A stretch of 64,000 nucleotides of DNA from Physella acuta (lineage: Eukaryota > Mollusca > Gastropoda > Physidae), in contig NW_026731879.1 in NCBI RefSeq assembly GCF_028476545.1, forward strand, positions 407,501 through 471,500, in the 5' to 3' direction. Made by a program: the position numbers and the translations under genes. This document shows, one piece after another, positions 21,319 through 33,850 of the stretch (position 1 is its first letter; each line of letters starts with the position of its first letter). Under the pieces are notes generated by a model that saw only the letters and a list, made by a program, of their open reading frames with translations, was not told the DNA's origin and did not search any database.

Positions 21319-21373
21319 AAAGTTGGCCATATGAAAACCTGCTGTGTGCAGCACGATCGACTTTTATAAAAAT

Positions 21374-21675
21374 GAGATAATTAAATTTTTAATTAATCAA
21401 ATTATAAATGGACTAAAAAACAATTAAATTTTTAATTAATCAAATTATAAATGGACTAAAAAAAACAATTAAATTTTTAATTAATCAAATTATAAATGGA
21501 CTAAAAAACAATTAAATTTTTAATTAATCAAATTATAAATGGACTAAAAAACAATTAAATTTGTAATTAATGAAATTATAAATGGACTAAAAACCATTAA
21601 ATCTTTCAATTAGTGAAATTATAAATGGATTTAAAACAATTAAATCTTTCAATTAGTGAAATGATTCAATAGACC
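21374..21675. repeat. AT-rich tandem repeat, about 6 copies of roughly 48 bp
   Basis: Units of AATTAAATTTTTAATTAATC then AAATTATAAATGGACTAAAAA; the last two copies are diverged. Confidence 0.93.
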
Positions 21676-21969
21676 ACAAAAATAAAACTGTTAGTTTACT
21701 GAATCGTCGCTACTGAAGAGTGAATGAATGACGTCATACAGGAATTCTGTCTTTCATTCACAACCAAGTGACGTAACAACAATCAAGGATGGGATCGTGA
21801 GTGCTAGAAAATATAGGTCTAGTGTTGGAAATCTTCGGCGTGGGCGGGGCGGATGGCGTCGTGCGGGGGGGGGGGGGGGGGGGGGAGGATGGTAGCTGCC
21901 AGTGAAACCTGTTAAACATGGTGTGGTGGAGATGTAGGTACTGTCATCAAAGTCTAAAGTAGCTTTTAT

Positions 21970-22357
21970 TTTAGCGCAATTTCCATACTGACAATTGCGA
22001 TTATTAATTCGTTATTTCTGGATGGATGGATGTGTGTCCGCAGCTTTAAGTCGTATCTCCTCCTCAACGAAGCAATATCGAGGACTAGTTCCAAAAGCAA
22101 ATATGTTAAGCAAATTCCGAGGATGATTGTGGGCCAAAAAAATTCCCGGAATTCCTTCCTGGATTTCCCGGAGAAGCCAAAAAACCTCGAAAAAATGAGG
22201 TTTTTGGCCCATATCTCGGCAACCAGACCAATTAGCGACTTGAAAAATTTACCAATCGATTCCTGCCATAATTTAGACCAATATTGCCGAAGAAAGTTTT
22301 CAAAAATATCCTTTCGTTCGGTCACAAAAAATTAATTAAGGAAATTGCGCTTAAATT
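21970..22357. mobile_element. short inverted-repeat element (MITE candidate)
   Basis: TTTAGCGCAATTTCC at the left and GGAAATTGCGCTTAAA at the right form an inverted pair about 385 bp apart. The interior holds another small inverted pair (AACCTCGAAAAAATGAGGTT). Open frames on both strands have no known motif. Target duplication is not evident. Confidence 0.6.
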
Positions 22358-23190
22358 GTCACTAGACTTTTTATTAACTTGTTTTAAATTACTGTTTCCC
22401 TTAAACTTCCATAACAAGTTGCATTAAACCTGACGACTACCTGTTATACCCATCCGTTTATCATTCTTCCATCTGAGAATTTTCTAGAAGTATTTTTAGA
22501 AAGTTTACATCCAGCGTTGCGGACTGACCCCTCTAGTGCGATAACACGGGTCATCCAGAAAGATTCTAACCATGCCCCCACTCCACCCATTTTCTCAGCT
22601 ACCCCCCCCCCCCTCCCCCTCCCCAAATACAATCGCGTGTTTTGTGAATGAGTGCCCCCCCCCCCCCCCCCCCCCAAAAAAAATAAAAATAAAATAAAAA
22701 CATTCGGCCAAAATATTTTGCTTAGCGGCGCCGCCGTCTCGACATTTAATGGCCCTGCTGAGCCGCAGCCAGATGTAGAACCGCTTCTGATTGGTCAGAT
22801 TTCAACGTGGAGTCAATACATCAACAAACGAGACGAAGGCAACAACTAGGTTTGAAACAACAAAATGGATCTGAAGATCCGCACTTATGATTTCGTTAAA
22901 TTTTGCAAAACACCAAGTTAACACAAAAATTTTCTTCATGACACTACAATTGTGACCAGAGACATAATTATGGTAATGTAAGTTAATTAACTAATTGGTT
23001 AATTGATTTCAGTCCCAAGGTTGACATCTTCCCGACAAATCTGCTGTTGTACGTTGGGGATGGGTGGGGGGGGGGGGAGGGGGTAGTATCATATCTCTTG
23101 GTGTACGTTGATCGCTGCAGTCTTGATGTCACGCAGAACAACGATGTGATTCTCACATTTTTTATCAAGTCATGCTGAGGTCTGTGATCT
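22358..23190. other. unassigned, with several C/G homopolymer runs
   Basis: C runs at about 22602-22612 and 22656-22675 and a G run at about 23067-23080. No gene recognised. Confidence 0.5.
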
Positions 23191-23194
23191 CGTA

Positions 23195-23930
23195 ATCTGT
23201 GATTTGGATGACCTACTATGTTTTGTTGGGATGACCTACTATGTTTTGTTAGGATGACCTACTATGTTTTGTTAGGATGACCTACTATATTTTGTTGGGA
23301 TGACCTACTATAGTTTGTTGGGATTACCTACTATGTTTTGTTAGGATGACCTATGTTTTGTTAGGATGACCTACTATGTTTTGTTGGGATGACCCACTAT
23401 GTTTTGTTGGGATGACCAACTATGTTTTGTTAGGATGACCTACTATGTTTTGTTGGGATGACCTACTATGTTTTGTTGGGATGACCTACTATATTTTGTT
23501 GGGATAACGTACTATGTTTTGTTGGGATAAACTACTATGTTTTGTTGGGATGACCTACTATGTTTTGTTAGGATGACCTACTATGTTTTGTTAGGATGAC
23601 CTACTATATTTTGTTGGGATGACCTACTATGTTTTGTTAGAATGACCTACTATATTTTGTTGGGATGACCTACTATGTTTTGTTAGGATGACCTACTATA
23701 TTTTGTTGGGATGACCTACTATGTTTTGTTAGGATGACCTACTATACTTTTTTGGGATGACCTACTATGTTTTGTTGGGATGACCTACTATGTTTTGTTG
23801 GGATGACCTACTATATTTTGTTGGGATGACCTACTATGTTTTGTTAGGATGACCTACTATGTTTTGTTGGGATGTCCTACTATATTTTGTTGGGATGACC
23901 TACTATGTTTTGTTGGGATGACCTACGTAC
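23195..23930. repeat. 23-bp minisatellite, about 32 copies
   Basis: Units GGGATGACCTACTATGTTTT then GTT, with GGGATG/AGGATG and ATGTT/ATATT variants that alternate in a patterned way. Confidence 0.96.
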
Positions 23931-23999
23931 AAATGGCCTTAACTTTGTAGAGACATCTAGCACGTACAAACACGGTTGAACGAGTAACTAGAGGAGCGG

Positions 24000-24275
24000 A
24001 TGTTGAGGGGTTTTGTGGGTTTTTGTGAGCTTTTGTGGGTTTTGTGTGTTTTTTTGGGATTTTGTGAGTTTTTGGGTTTTTGTGGGTTTTTGTGTGTTTG
24101 TGGGTTTTTGTGGGATTTTGTAAGTTTTTGTGAGTTTTTGTGGGTTTGTGGGTCTTTGTGGGTTTTTGTGAGCTTTTGTGGGTTTGTGGGTTTTTGTGTG
24201 TTTTTGTGAGTTTGTGGGTTTTTGTGTTTTTGTGAGTTTGTGTGAGTTTTTGTGAGTATGTTCATTATGCAAGGG
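24000..24275. repeat. GTTTTTGTGG-type low-complexity repeat
   Basis: G/T-only strand bias with loose 9-15-bp periods (TTTTTGTGGGTTTTTGTGAG). Open frames on both strands are artefacts. Confidence 0.92.
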
Positions 24276-25085
24276 GTAATAAACAAGTTATATTTAGACA
24301 GTTCCTGGACGGGCTTGGGAAATACTTCCAGGTAAAGTCAGGTAAATCATTTTTTACAGACAGACGCGTGATCTCATTAGAGTTGGCGGGAAAGTGTGAG
24401 TTGTCTTCCCCACCGGAAGTAGCGTTCTGCTGGTGATTTAAGTGGCAACATTTGATTGTTCATTTTAGTTTTGTCAAGTAAAACATTTTTTGTTGCAAGT
24501 TAAAATACAAGGTTCACTGATTTAAACAAGCTTCTGCTTCCCATTGGTCGAATGTAGACAGATCAAATGCAGGCAGCCGTCTTGAAAAAATCATTTGCGG
24601 TATAGCAGGGTAAATAATATCCAAGAGAGAGAGAGGGAGGAGGGGGTGGGGGAAAGAGGTGCATGCACCTAAGTATGTGTACATACACTGTAGCAACAAC
24701 ATTTATGCTGGACGTGTTAAGTTGCCGTCTGCTGGCCCCTACCATCTGTTGCTTTAGTGTTCTAGTGACGTCATGGAGTGTAGATCACTTAGGTGAGGGG
24801 GGGGGGGGTGGGGGAAATCTTAATCACAGCAACATGGGGCATAGATCAGTTAGATTAATTTTTATTTTTTCCCTTTCGTTGCCCGAAGTAGAGTGAATCT
24901 GTTTAAATGATCTCAGAAGGAGGAAGTGTGGTCATCACTACAACCAGCCGTTTCCCTAACGCTAGCACGGTACTCATCAGAACAGAAGTAAGTTGAGTAG
25001 TTTTAAATTAGCCATGAGGGTGACAGATATAAGGACCAAACCTTTGGACAGATGTAAACACATGTCTAAATGTTTGACCTGAACG
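24276..25085. other. unassigned
   Basis: No gene recognised; a GA-rich run at about 24625-24655 and a G run at about 24799-24807. Confidence 0.5.
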
Positions 25086-25089
25086 TTGA

Positions 25090-25490
25090 CGACATACACA
25101 ACTAACGACATACACAACTAACGACATACACAACTAACGACATATACAACTAACGACATACACAACTAACGACATACACAACTAACGACATACACAACTA
25201 TCGACATACACAACTAACGACATACACAATTAACGACATATACAACTAACGACATACACAACTAACGACATATGCAACTAACGACATATACAACGAACGA
25301 CATATACAACTAACGACATACACAACTAACGACATACACAACTAACGACATATACAACTAACGACATACACAACTAACGACATATGCAACTAACGACATA
25401 TACAACTAACGACATATACAACTAACGACATACACAACTAACGACATATACAACTAACGACATACACAACTAACGACATATACAACTAAT
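25090..25490. repeat. 16-bp minisatellite, about 25 copies
   Basis: Units ACGACATACACAACTA with TATACAACTA and TATGCAACTA variants. Confidence 0.96.
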
Positions 25491-25626
25491 CCCTGCAGAT
25501 ATTGACGTGATTGATTCTCGCAGCTGTGTTCCATTAGGCCGACATGTGGCGTTCTGACTGGACCCAGGGGCGTACCCTAGTGGCCACTGCACAACAAAGA
25601 GACAGCTTACATATGTATATGTATGA

Positions 25627-25700
<74 letters not shown>

Positions 25701-25725
25701 GTGTGTGTGTGTGTGTGCTCGCGGG
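25627..25725. repeat. (TA)n plus (GT)n microsatellite
   Basis: TA repeats to about 25697, then TTGTGTGTGTGTGTGTG. Confidence 0.97.
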
Positions 25726-25926
25726 ACACATGCGTGTGCGGGTGAGTTTGGTAACAATGTGCGCTTAGGATACAATAAAAGAAATTACCTTTAGCCCTCA
25801 AACAACTGACGGATTTCAAACTGGGAGAGTCACTGAAGATAGCAGACGATTGAAAATTTCAAATTCAGCAGATGGGGACTGTCAAACGTGACACATCCCT
25901 CAACCAACATCATACACATCAACATG

Positions 25927-26197
25927 CAGGGGCATAGCGAGGGGGGGGGGGCGGGGGATGCGGACCGCACCGGATGACACCATTTAGGGGGGGGTGACAC
26001 CAAGGCAAAAAATAGCAAAATATATAGAGAAAAACTTGAGGGGGGGGGGTGCAAATCGAAAGTTTGAGGGGGGGGGGGGGGGGTGCAAATCGAAAACTAG
26101 AAAGTTTGTCCCCGGGAAGGGTCGCAACGCCTCTGGGGGGGGGGGGTGACACCATTAAGCGCCGCACCGGGTGACACCCGACCTCGCTACGCCACTG
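25927..26197. mobile_element. hAT-like MITE, 271 bp, with perfect 8-bp target duplication
   Basis: Termini CAGGGGCATAGCGAGG and CCTCGCTACGCCACTG. TCAACATG flanks it exactly on both sides (25919-25926 and 26198-26205). The interior is non-coding with four G runs and a repeated GGTGACACC motif. It shares its CAG...GCGTAGCGA end with the element at 18950, so the two belong to one terminal family. Confidence 0.93.
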
Positions 26198-26205
26198 TCA
26201 ACATG

Positions 26206-27375
26206 ACACTCATATCGCCACGTCCTTTATAAAGCTATCCATCTCTGACTCTTCTGGTTTGTTTTAATTAATTTTTATTTTAATTATCTGAAAATGGCGC
26301 CACTATCATCAAACTGGTCTCAAGAGAGTGGTTGTTCACCCCAGGAGAGAGGTGGTCCACCCCCCCCCCCCCCCCTTCGTCTCCACCCCAAGCCGCGCCT
26401 TTGACTGGGCCATCTGACAAAATACATTTGTATCAAGACATAGGTCATATAGCTCACATTAGTATTGATTTCTTGAAGCCACGCCCCCCCCCACACCCCC
26501 CACACACACCCCCCACACACACCCCCCACACACACCCAGCCACTTCACACAGCTCGGTAGATCTGGACCACACACTCAAGTTTCACTAGACGTTTTGTGT
26601 GGTGCGATACACCTGCTTAATGCATGAATTAATTAGCATGTCATTATCTTAATTAGTCACTCACGTTTGGCTAGCCCAGCGTTGTTGATCACTTTTCTAT
26701 TACACGCTGATCACGACACCTCAAGCACTGGGTTAACCCTGACCCTTGACCCCTGCTAACTATAACTCTAACATTACCACCTTCGAACACATCATTGTTA
26801 GCATCAAACTCAATCCAACACCAACCCATTATTGTCTGTGTTTGTTTATTTTTCACTAGATAAAGAAATAATTGAACATAGCACGTGCCCCCGTCAATCC
26901 CCGCTCCCAACTTCATGAGAAGCATCCTGTTAGCCCCACCCCCTACCCACGGCACCCCCACCCTCACACAACAGAGGTAACACGCGACCATAAGACTCTC
27001 GCCCCCCCCCCCCCCCCCACCATTACAGTACCGTTCAGCTATGTGGACAAGTTGAGGCAGTAGGGCCTGCACTTCCCCGGGGGGACGGGCGTTGAGGCAG
27101 TAGGGCCAGAACTTCCCCGGGGGGACGGGCGCGTTTGTTGTCCCAGTGATTTCACCCACACCAGGAGCGGCCACGGTGCTATAAAAGGGGAGAGAATTAT
27201 CCGAGTTTCTAGCACTCTGGCATAAGTCTGAGATAATCTGGTACAAGAACACGGGCTTTAACTCGACCTGTTGATGTGGCACACCCGCCACACGTGTGGT
27301 TGATGTGGTCGCCACACGGATTAGATTATCTCACCGAAGGTCTTGATTTCATTGAGGGATTAACCTGCTGCAACT
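26206..27375. other. unassigned, C-tract and CA-rich segments
   Basis: C runs at about 26356-26374 and 27002-27018, a CCCCCCACACACA block at 26484-26536, and a duplicated AGGCAGTAGGGCC...CTTCCCCGGGGGGACGGGCG segment near 27055-27130. No convincing gene. Confidence 0.5.
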
Positions 27376-27379
27376 GCCT

Positions 27380-27798
27380 GCAACTGGTAGGTCTCTGTTA
27401 ACGTTACATCGGTGTCGTAGAGATTTAGTTACATTAATTTGTTAACGTTACATCGGTGTCGTAGAGATTTAGTTACATTAATTTTTAACCTTACATCGGT
27501 GTCGTAGAGATTTAGTTACATTAATTTGTTAACGTTACATCGGTGTCGTAGAGATTTAGTTACATTAATTTGTTAACGTTACATCGGTGTCGTAGAGATT
27601 TAGTTACATTAATTTGTTAACGTTACATCGGTGTCGTAGAGATTTAGTTACATTAATTTTTAACCTTACATCGGTGTCGTAGAGATTTAGTTACATTAAT
27701 TTTTAACCTTACATCGGTGTCGTAGAGATTTAGTTACATTAATTTGTTAATCTTACATCGGTGTCGTAGAGATTTAGTTACATTAATTTTTAACCTTC
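27380..27798. repeat. about 44-bp minisatellite, 9 copies
   Basis: Units of TTACATCGGTGTCGTAGAGA, TTTAGTTACATTAATT, then GTTAACG or TTAACC. Confidence 0.96.
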
Positions 27799-27949
27799 AA
27801 GTGCCTGTGGTCATTAGCTCCCAAATCTGTAGCCCACCCCCACCCCACACCCCAGTGACCTTGGCAAACTGGCGCCGTTAATGACCCACTTGTGTATTAA
27901 TTGATTGATCACGTGTTCGGTGACCGGGTCTCAGACAGCCATTTCTCAT

Positions 27950-28160
27950 GGGACCGTAAAGTGAGACCATGTCATAAAACCATAACGTGGGACCTAACGT
28001 GGGACCGTAAAGTGAGACCATGTCATAAAACCATAACGTGGGACCTAACGTGGGACCGTAAAGTGAGACCATGTCATAAAACCATAACGGGGGACCTAAC
28101 GTGGGACCGTAAAGTGAGACCATGTCATAAAACCATAACGTGGGACCATGAACCATGACA
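27950..28160. repeat. 51-bp minisatellite, 4 copies
   Basis: Units hold GTGGGACCGTAAAGTGAGAC, CATGTCATAAAACCATAACG and TGGGACCTAAC. A related shorter unit reappears at 28345-28450. Confidence 0.94.
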
Positions 28161-28344
28161 TGGGACCTTTTTTTTTTCCCGCCTCAGATGTAATTTACAT
28201 TGTCAGTTTGCCTTGTGTGTTCGCTTTAGTGTTACAGTTTTCATCATCGGCTTGTGAGGACTGATACAGATTTACAATAGTAATACTTCTTTCTTACATG
28301 TAGCCTACTTTCATTCATTTAAGATGGTTTGGTAAAATGACGTG

Positions 28345-28450
28345 GTACCATGACGTGGGACCGTGACGTGGGACCGTGACGTGGGACCGTGACGTGGGAC
28401 CGTGACGTGGGACCGTGACGTGGGACCATACCGTGACACCATAACGTGGA
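28345..28450. repeat. 13-bp repeat, about 7 copies
   Basis: GTGACGTGGGACC units, sharing ACGTGGGACC with the 51-bp array 200 bp upstream. Confidence 0.92.
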
Positions 28451-28810
28451 GCATCCATTTATACACCACATTCGCTGATTCCGGAATGTCTGCCTGCGCT
28501 AAATACTTCAGAGTTATCTGTCTTTAGTTTTTAATAAAAAAACTTCTGTGTAAAATCAAACTACTTTATACAGACTGTATAGATCACGATCTAGACAGAC
28601 TAAAGCGATGACCAAACATTTCAGACCGATTGGACCCAACACACCTTGAAATAAAACAAAAACCGACCAGATCTGTTGTCTGCCCTTAAGGCTCTTCTCC
28701 TCGTCTTTGTTCTTTCCCTTTGATTCGAACACAATTCTTTGCACGATTATCTCCCTGTATTTTTACTGTTCTATGTATAGCACCCAAATGTCGAGGTTTG
28801 AAAAAAATTT
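28451..28810. other. unassigned AT-rich DNA
   Basis: No feature recognised. Confidence 0.5.
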
Positions 28811-31112
28811 GCCCACATCACACGATAAACATCAGCCCACATCTCACATCTGCCCACATCTGCCCACATTCCCCCCACATCTGCCCACATATGCCCACAT
28901 TCCCCTTACATCTGCCCACATTCCCCCCACATCTGCCCACATCTGCCCACATTCCCGCCACATCTGCCCACATTCCCCCTACATCTGCCCACATCTGCCC
29001 ACATTCCCCCACATCTGCCCACATTCCCCCCACATCTGCCCACATATGCCCACATTCCCGCCACATCTGCCCACATTCCCCCTACATCTGCCCACATCTG
29101 CCCACATTCCCCCACATCTGCCCACATTCCCCCTACATCTGCCCACATCTGCCCACATTCCCCTTACATCTGCCCACATTCCCCCCACATCTGCCCACAT
29201 CTGCCCACATTCCCGCCACATCTGCCCACATTCCCCCTACATCTGCCCACATCTGCCCACATTCCCCCACATCTGCCCACATTCCCCCCACATCTGCCCA
29301 CATCTGCCCACATTCCCCCCACATCTGCCCAGATTCCCCCCACATCTGCCCACATCTGCCCACATTCCCCCCACATCTGCCCACATATGCCCACATTCCC
29401 CCCACATCTGCCCAGATTCCCCCCACATCTGCCCACATCTGCCCACATTCCACCCACATCTGCCCACATCTGCCCACATCACACGATAAACATCAGCCCA
29501 CATCTGCCCACATCCACCATCATCTGCCCACATTTGCCCACATCAGCCCACATCTGCCCACATCTGCCCACATTCCCCCCACATCTACCCACATCTGCCC
29601 ACATCCACCCACATCCACCCACATCTGCCCACATCTGCCCACATCTGCCCACATCGCCCACATCCCCCATGTCTGCCCACATCTGCCCACATCTGCCCAC
29701 ATCCCCCATGTCTGCCCACATCTGCCCACATCCCCCATGTCTGCCCACATCTGCCCACATCTGCCCACATCTGCCCACATCTGCCCACATTCCCCCCACA
29801 TCTGCCCACATCTGCCCACATCTGCCCACATCCCCCCATGTCTGCCCACATCTGCCCACATCCCCCCATGTCTGCCCACATCCACCATCATCTGCCCACA
29901 TTTGCCCACATTCCCCCCACATCTACCCACATCTGCCCACATCCACCCACATCCACCCACATCTGCCCACATCTGCCCACATCTGCCCACATCGCCCACA
30001 TCCCCCATGTCTGCCCACATCTGCCCACATCTGCCCACATCCCCCATGTCTGCCCACATCTGCCCACATCCCCCATGTCTGCCCACATCTGCCCACATCT
30101 GCCCACATCTGCCCACATCTGCCCACATCTGCCCACATTCCCCCCACATCTGCCCACATCTGCCCACATCTGCCCACATCCCCCCATGTCTGCCCACATC
30201 TGCCCACATCTGCCCACATTCCCCCACATATGCCCACATTCCCCCCACATCTGCCCACATTCCCCCACATCTGTCCACATCTGCCCACATTCCACCCACA
30301 TCTGCCCACATCTGCCCACATTCCCCCCCACATCTGCCCACATATGCCCACATTCCCCTCACATATGCCCACATTACCCCCACATCTGCCCACATTCCCC
30401 CACATCTGCCCACATCTGCCCACATCTGCCCACATCTGCCAACATCTGTCGACATCTGCCCACATCATCCCACATCTGCCCACATTCCCCCCACATCTGC
30501 CCACATTCCACCCACATCTGCCTACATCTGCCCACATCTGCCCACATCTGCCCACATATGCCCACATTCCCCCCACATCTGCCCACATTCCCCCCACATC
30601 TTCCCACATTCCGCCCACATCTGCCTACATCTGCCAACATCTGCACACATTCCCCCCCCCCCCCACATCTGCCCACATTCCCCCCACATCTGCCCACATC
30701 TGCCCACATTCCCCCACATCTGCCCACATCTGCCCACATTCCCCCACATCTGCCCACTTTCACCCCACATCTGCCCTCATTTCCCCCATATCTGCCCACA
30801 TTCCCCCAACATCTGCCCACATTCCACCCGCATCTGCCCACAATCCCCCACATCTGCCACATTCCCCCCACATCTGCCCACATCAGCCCACATTCCACCC
30901 ACATCTGCCCACATCCCCCCCACATCTGCCCACATTCCCCCCACATCAGCCCACATTCCACCCACATCTGCCCACATTCCCCCACTTCTGCCCACATATG
31001 CCCACATCCCCCCACATCCCCCCACATCTGCCCACATCTGCCCACATCTGCCCACATCTGCCCACATCTGCCAACATCTGTCCACATCCCCCCCTCACAT
31101 CTGCCACATCTT
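28811..31112. repeat. 12-bp satellite (CACATCTGCCCA), 2.3 kb
   Basis: Mixed units CACATCTGCCCA and CACATTCCCCC, strongly C-rich on this strand. Open frames in several phases on both strands are artefacts. A higher-order copy is visible: the rare string ACATCGCCCACATCCCCCAT appears about 338 bp apart (29651 and 29989), with the same order of ACCATCATC, ACATTTGCC, CTACCC and CCACCCA variants before each. Confidence 0.97.
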
Positions 31113-31544
31113 CATGTCGAGGTTTATGATCAAAGAGAGGTTTCATTAACTTAAGCTAATTAGTTCTTTCAGCCACGAAAACACCTCATTTCACATCTAA
31201 TTATGTCAGACTTCAGACTGTTTTTGCGCCAGTTATAAACAGAATATATCCAAAAACTTAAGTTAAATGTGCGTTAGTTGTGATATCCACTGAAAGAACA
31301 TCCGTTACCGGTGAACGGAAGAAATGTTACAGGGGGGGGGGGGAAACAGGGAAAAAAACAGAAAAAAGTCACAGAAATAAAGTCAAAGAAAAAAAAAATC
31401 TATTAAGAAATATTTTGATTTAATGTTGAGAATCGTAAAGTTTTGGGTGTTTATTGTTGTGGGTTGTGTTTTATTTTATTTTTGTAGCATATTTATAAAC
31501 TTTAAAAGCATTATAGTTGATAAAAACAATACGTAAAAATACTA

Positions 31545-32195
31545 AAAAAATTCATAAAAAACGTTTTAATAACAAGCTTTTATGTGATGATGCACTAAAA
31601 AGTAGAAAATAAATTATAGACTACTATTTAAATAACTAGAAAGAAAAGCGTGGGTCACTTTAGTATCTATTGGATACCTTTACTAATGTTTAGGAAGACA
31701 CCCACGCTTTTCTTTATAGTTATTTAAATAGTAGTCTATAATTTATTTTCTACTTTTTAGTGCATCATCACATAAAAGCTTGTTATTAAAACGTTTTTTA
31801 TGAATTTTTTTTCAGTACTTTACATGTTTTATTTACAATAGAGTTACATGACTAAAAACCATTGCGCGCCTACTGAACATCACGTTCAGTAGGCGCGCAA
31901 TGGTTTTTGAACGCAGCCATTACGTGATGGCGCAGCTATTGAAGGTGATGACGCGTGTGGTGTGGTTGGCTAGACATGCCTACTAATTCGGTCCAAATTT
32001 TTATTAATTCATAAAAAATTAATTAGGCATCCAATTAAGTCAAATTTAGTTTCAGATTGCATTGTCTTCATGTCTTGACCCACGTGCCAACTGTGAATCG
32101 TATCGGTCAAGTAGAACTGTCCGAATTTTCACTCCTGCGTTTCCGTCTAGACAGACAGACAGACAGAGGAAGTGAGTTAAATAAAAGCTTGTAAA
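31545..32195 (+). mobile_element. foldback MITE plus 3' body (copy 2)
   Basis: Arms at about 31545-31655 and 31700-31812 pair over roughly 110 bp. The remainder matches 4530-4862. Inside lies a perfect 25-bp hairpin (arms 31854-31878 and 31884-31908, loop ATCAC) that copy 1 lacks, having only one arm. The element interrupts copy A between ...CGTAAAAATACT and AACACAGCAATCTC. Confidence 0.87.
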
Positions 32196-32770
32196 AATAA
32201 TTAACACAGCAATCTCAACTTTTGATACATATTTAGCTAAATATACGGTAGACAATTTAGTTACTAAAGAAACTTCGGCACATTGTGTTTTGAATGTATT
32301 TTGCATTAGGCCATTCCCTGGTCGGCCTCTTCTCACTCGGCCTTGTCCGATCATATTGCTTGTTGTGGACGTTTTGCATCAATGACAGCCTCTGTACCGT
32401 GTCGGCTTTCAGTTTTAATCCTGTTCTTTATTATGTATTGAGCGTGATAAATGTGGGAAGTAAGGTGGTTGAACTAATCATAACTATTGTTGCGATGAGT
32501 TGAGTGAAGCAAGTCAGATGAATTACGTCTGTATACCACTTCATGCTCATTTAAAGTTAGAATTTAAAAGAACACGATGAAACCCGAGAAATTATATTAT
32601 GTCTAACATAATTACAACCTACATACTTCATTCTAAACATTTTTTCGTGTGTTATAAATATTACTATATACGATATACACTCTACATTACATTTAATTAA
32701 TCGTAAGTTGATTTGCACTCTCGGAATATTTAATACATAAAAGTGTTAACAAATTCAATGGAAATATACA

Positions 32771-33262
32771 TTTGTGACTTTTTTGTTGTGACTTTTTTCT
32801 GTGACTTTTTTTTCTGTGACTTTTTTCCTGTGACTTTTTTTTCTGTGATTTTTTTCCTGTGACTTTTTTCTGTGACTTTTTTTCTATGACTTTTTTTCCT
32901 GTGACTTTTTTCCTTGTGACTTTTTTCCTGTGACTTTTTTTTCTGACTTTTTTCCTTGTGACTTTTTTCCTGTGACTTTTTTTTCTGACTTTTTTTCCTG
33001 TGACTTTTTTCCTGTGACTTTTTTTTCTGTCTTTTTTTCCTATGACTTTTTCCTGTGACTTTTTTTTCTGACTTTTTTTCCTGTGACTTTTTTCCTGTGA
33101 CTTTTTTTTCTGACTTTTTTCCTGTGACTTTTTTCCTGTGACTTTTTTCCTGTGACTTTTTTTTTTCTGACTTTTTTTCCTGTGACTTTTTTCCTGTGAC
33201 TTTTTTCCTGTGACTTTTTTTTTCTGTCTTTTTTTCCTATGACTTTTTTTTCTGTATTTTTG
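32771..33262. repeat. expanded terminal repeat of element A (TGTGACTTTTTTCC)n
   Basis: About 490 bp of 13-17-bp units TGTGACTTTTTTCC/TTTTTTCTG. Corresponding ends in related copies (35830-35920, 52685-52745, 50765-50835) have only a few units, so the terminal motif itself has been amplified here. Confidence 0.93.
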
Positions 33263-33850
33263 TCCTACAACCCCGTGACCTGGGTATATTAATCAAGTGA
33301 ACTGTTTCAAAAAACATTTGCAGCAATTGTTTGCACACGTTACGTCATATGTTAGACGGTATGTCGTCACGTGATATGTCTGTATGCCTCGGTTAAATCA
33401 ACTGAGGTGGGGTGGGAGGGGGTGCGACATGGTTAGTTTGCCCCTGGCGCCGTGATGGGTCTCTACGCCTCTGCAAACTGTCAGGCGCCACAGACTTGTA
33501 ACGGTTATGATATCTGTTGGGGCATTGAGGGGCCCGCCTGTTGTGTAGTGTCTGTGTCAACGTGTGTTGCTTGTTTCAACTGTGGAGATGTGTTAAATGC
33601 ACCTAACCAGATACAGCCGGCTAGGTGTACCATTCACACACCGTGCCATTCACTCACTGCGCCATTCACAGCCATTCACTCACCGTGCCATTCACTCACC
33701 GTGCCATTCACTTACCGTGTGATTCTGTATCTGTGTTTGTTTTTTTAGGTTATTTTGAGCCTTGTTTTCTATCTCCCAACTTATGTAACATTTCCACGTA
33801 AGTCTGCGGTAAGGTGAGCTCTCACATTACGAGAATTTTATAGTAGCCTG
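33263..33850. other. unassigned, short CACCGTGCCATTCACT repeat
   Basis: A 98-residue frame at 33452-33748 is Cys-rich in its first half but runs into a simple repeat (GTGCCATTCACTCACC, about 33640-33720). There is no recognised domain, so it is not called as a gene. Confidence 0.5.

Larger units (their letters stand above)
31308..33262 (+). mobile_element. GTCACAG-ended inverted-repeat element, copy A (carries foldback insertion)
   Basis: Left end reads GGTGAACGGAAGAAAT then AAAAAAGTCACAG; right end is a long run of TGTGACTTTTTTCC ending CCTACAA. Core sequence matches 50743-52753 and the reverse of 35355-35920. Compared with those copies, this one lacks the MITE and the CTTTCTC repeat but holds a foldback element at 31545-32195. 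No protein is encoded, so it is a non-autonomous, unclassified element. Confidence 0.8.

Noticed and set aside
21966-22325. Minus-strand 119-residue frame with hydrophobic stretch
   Set aside because: It lies wholly inside an inverted-repeat-ended element and the opposite strand is equally open.
28720-31149. 809-residue His/Pro/Thr/Cys-rich frame and many overlapping frames
   Set aside because: 12-bp satellite; several frames on both strands are open with equal quality.
33452-33748. Small Cys-rich secreted peptide
   Set aside because: No signal peptide pattern, and the second half is a simple repeat; the Cys spacing fits no family I know.
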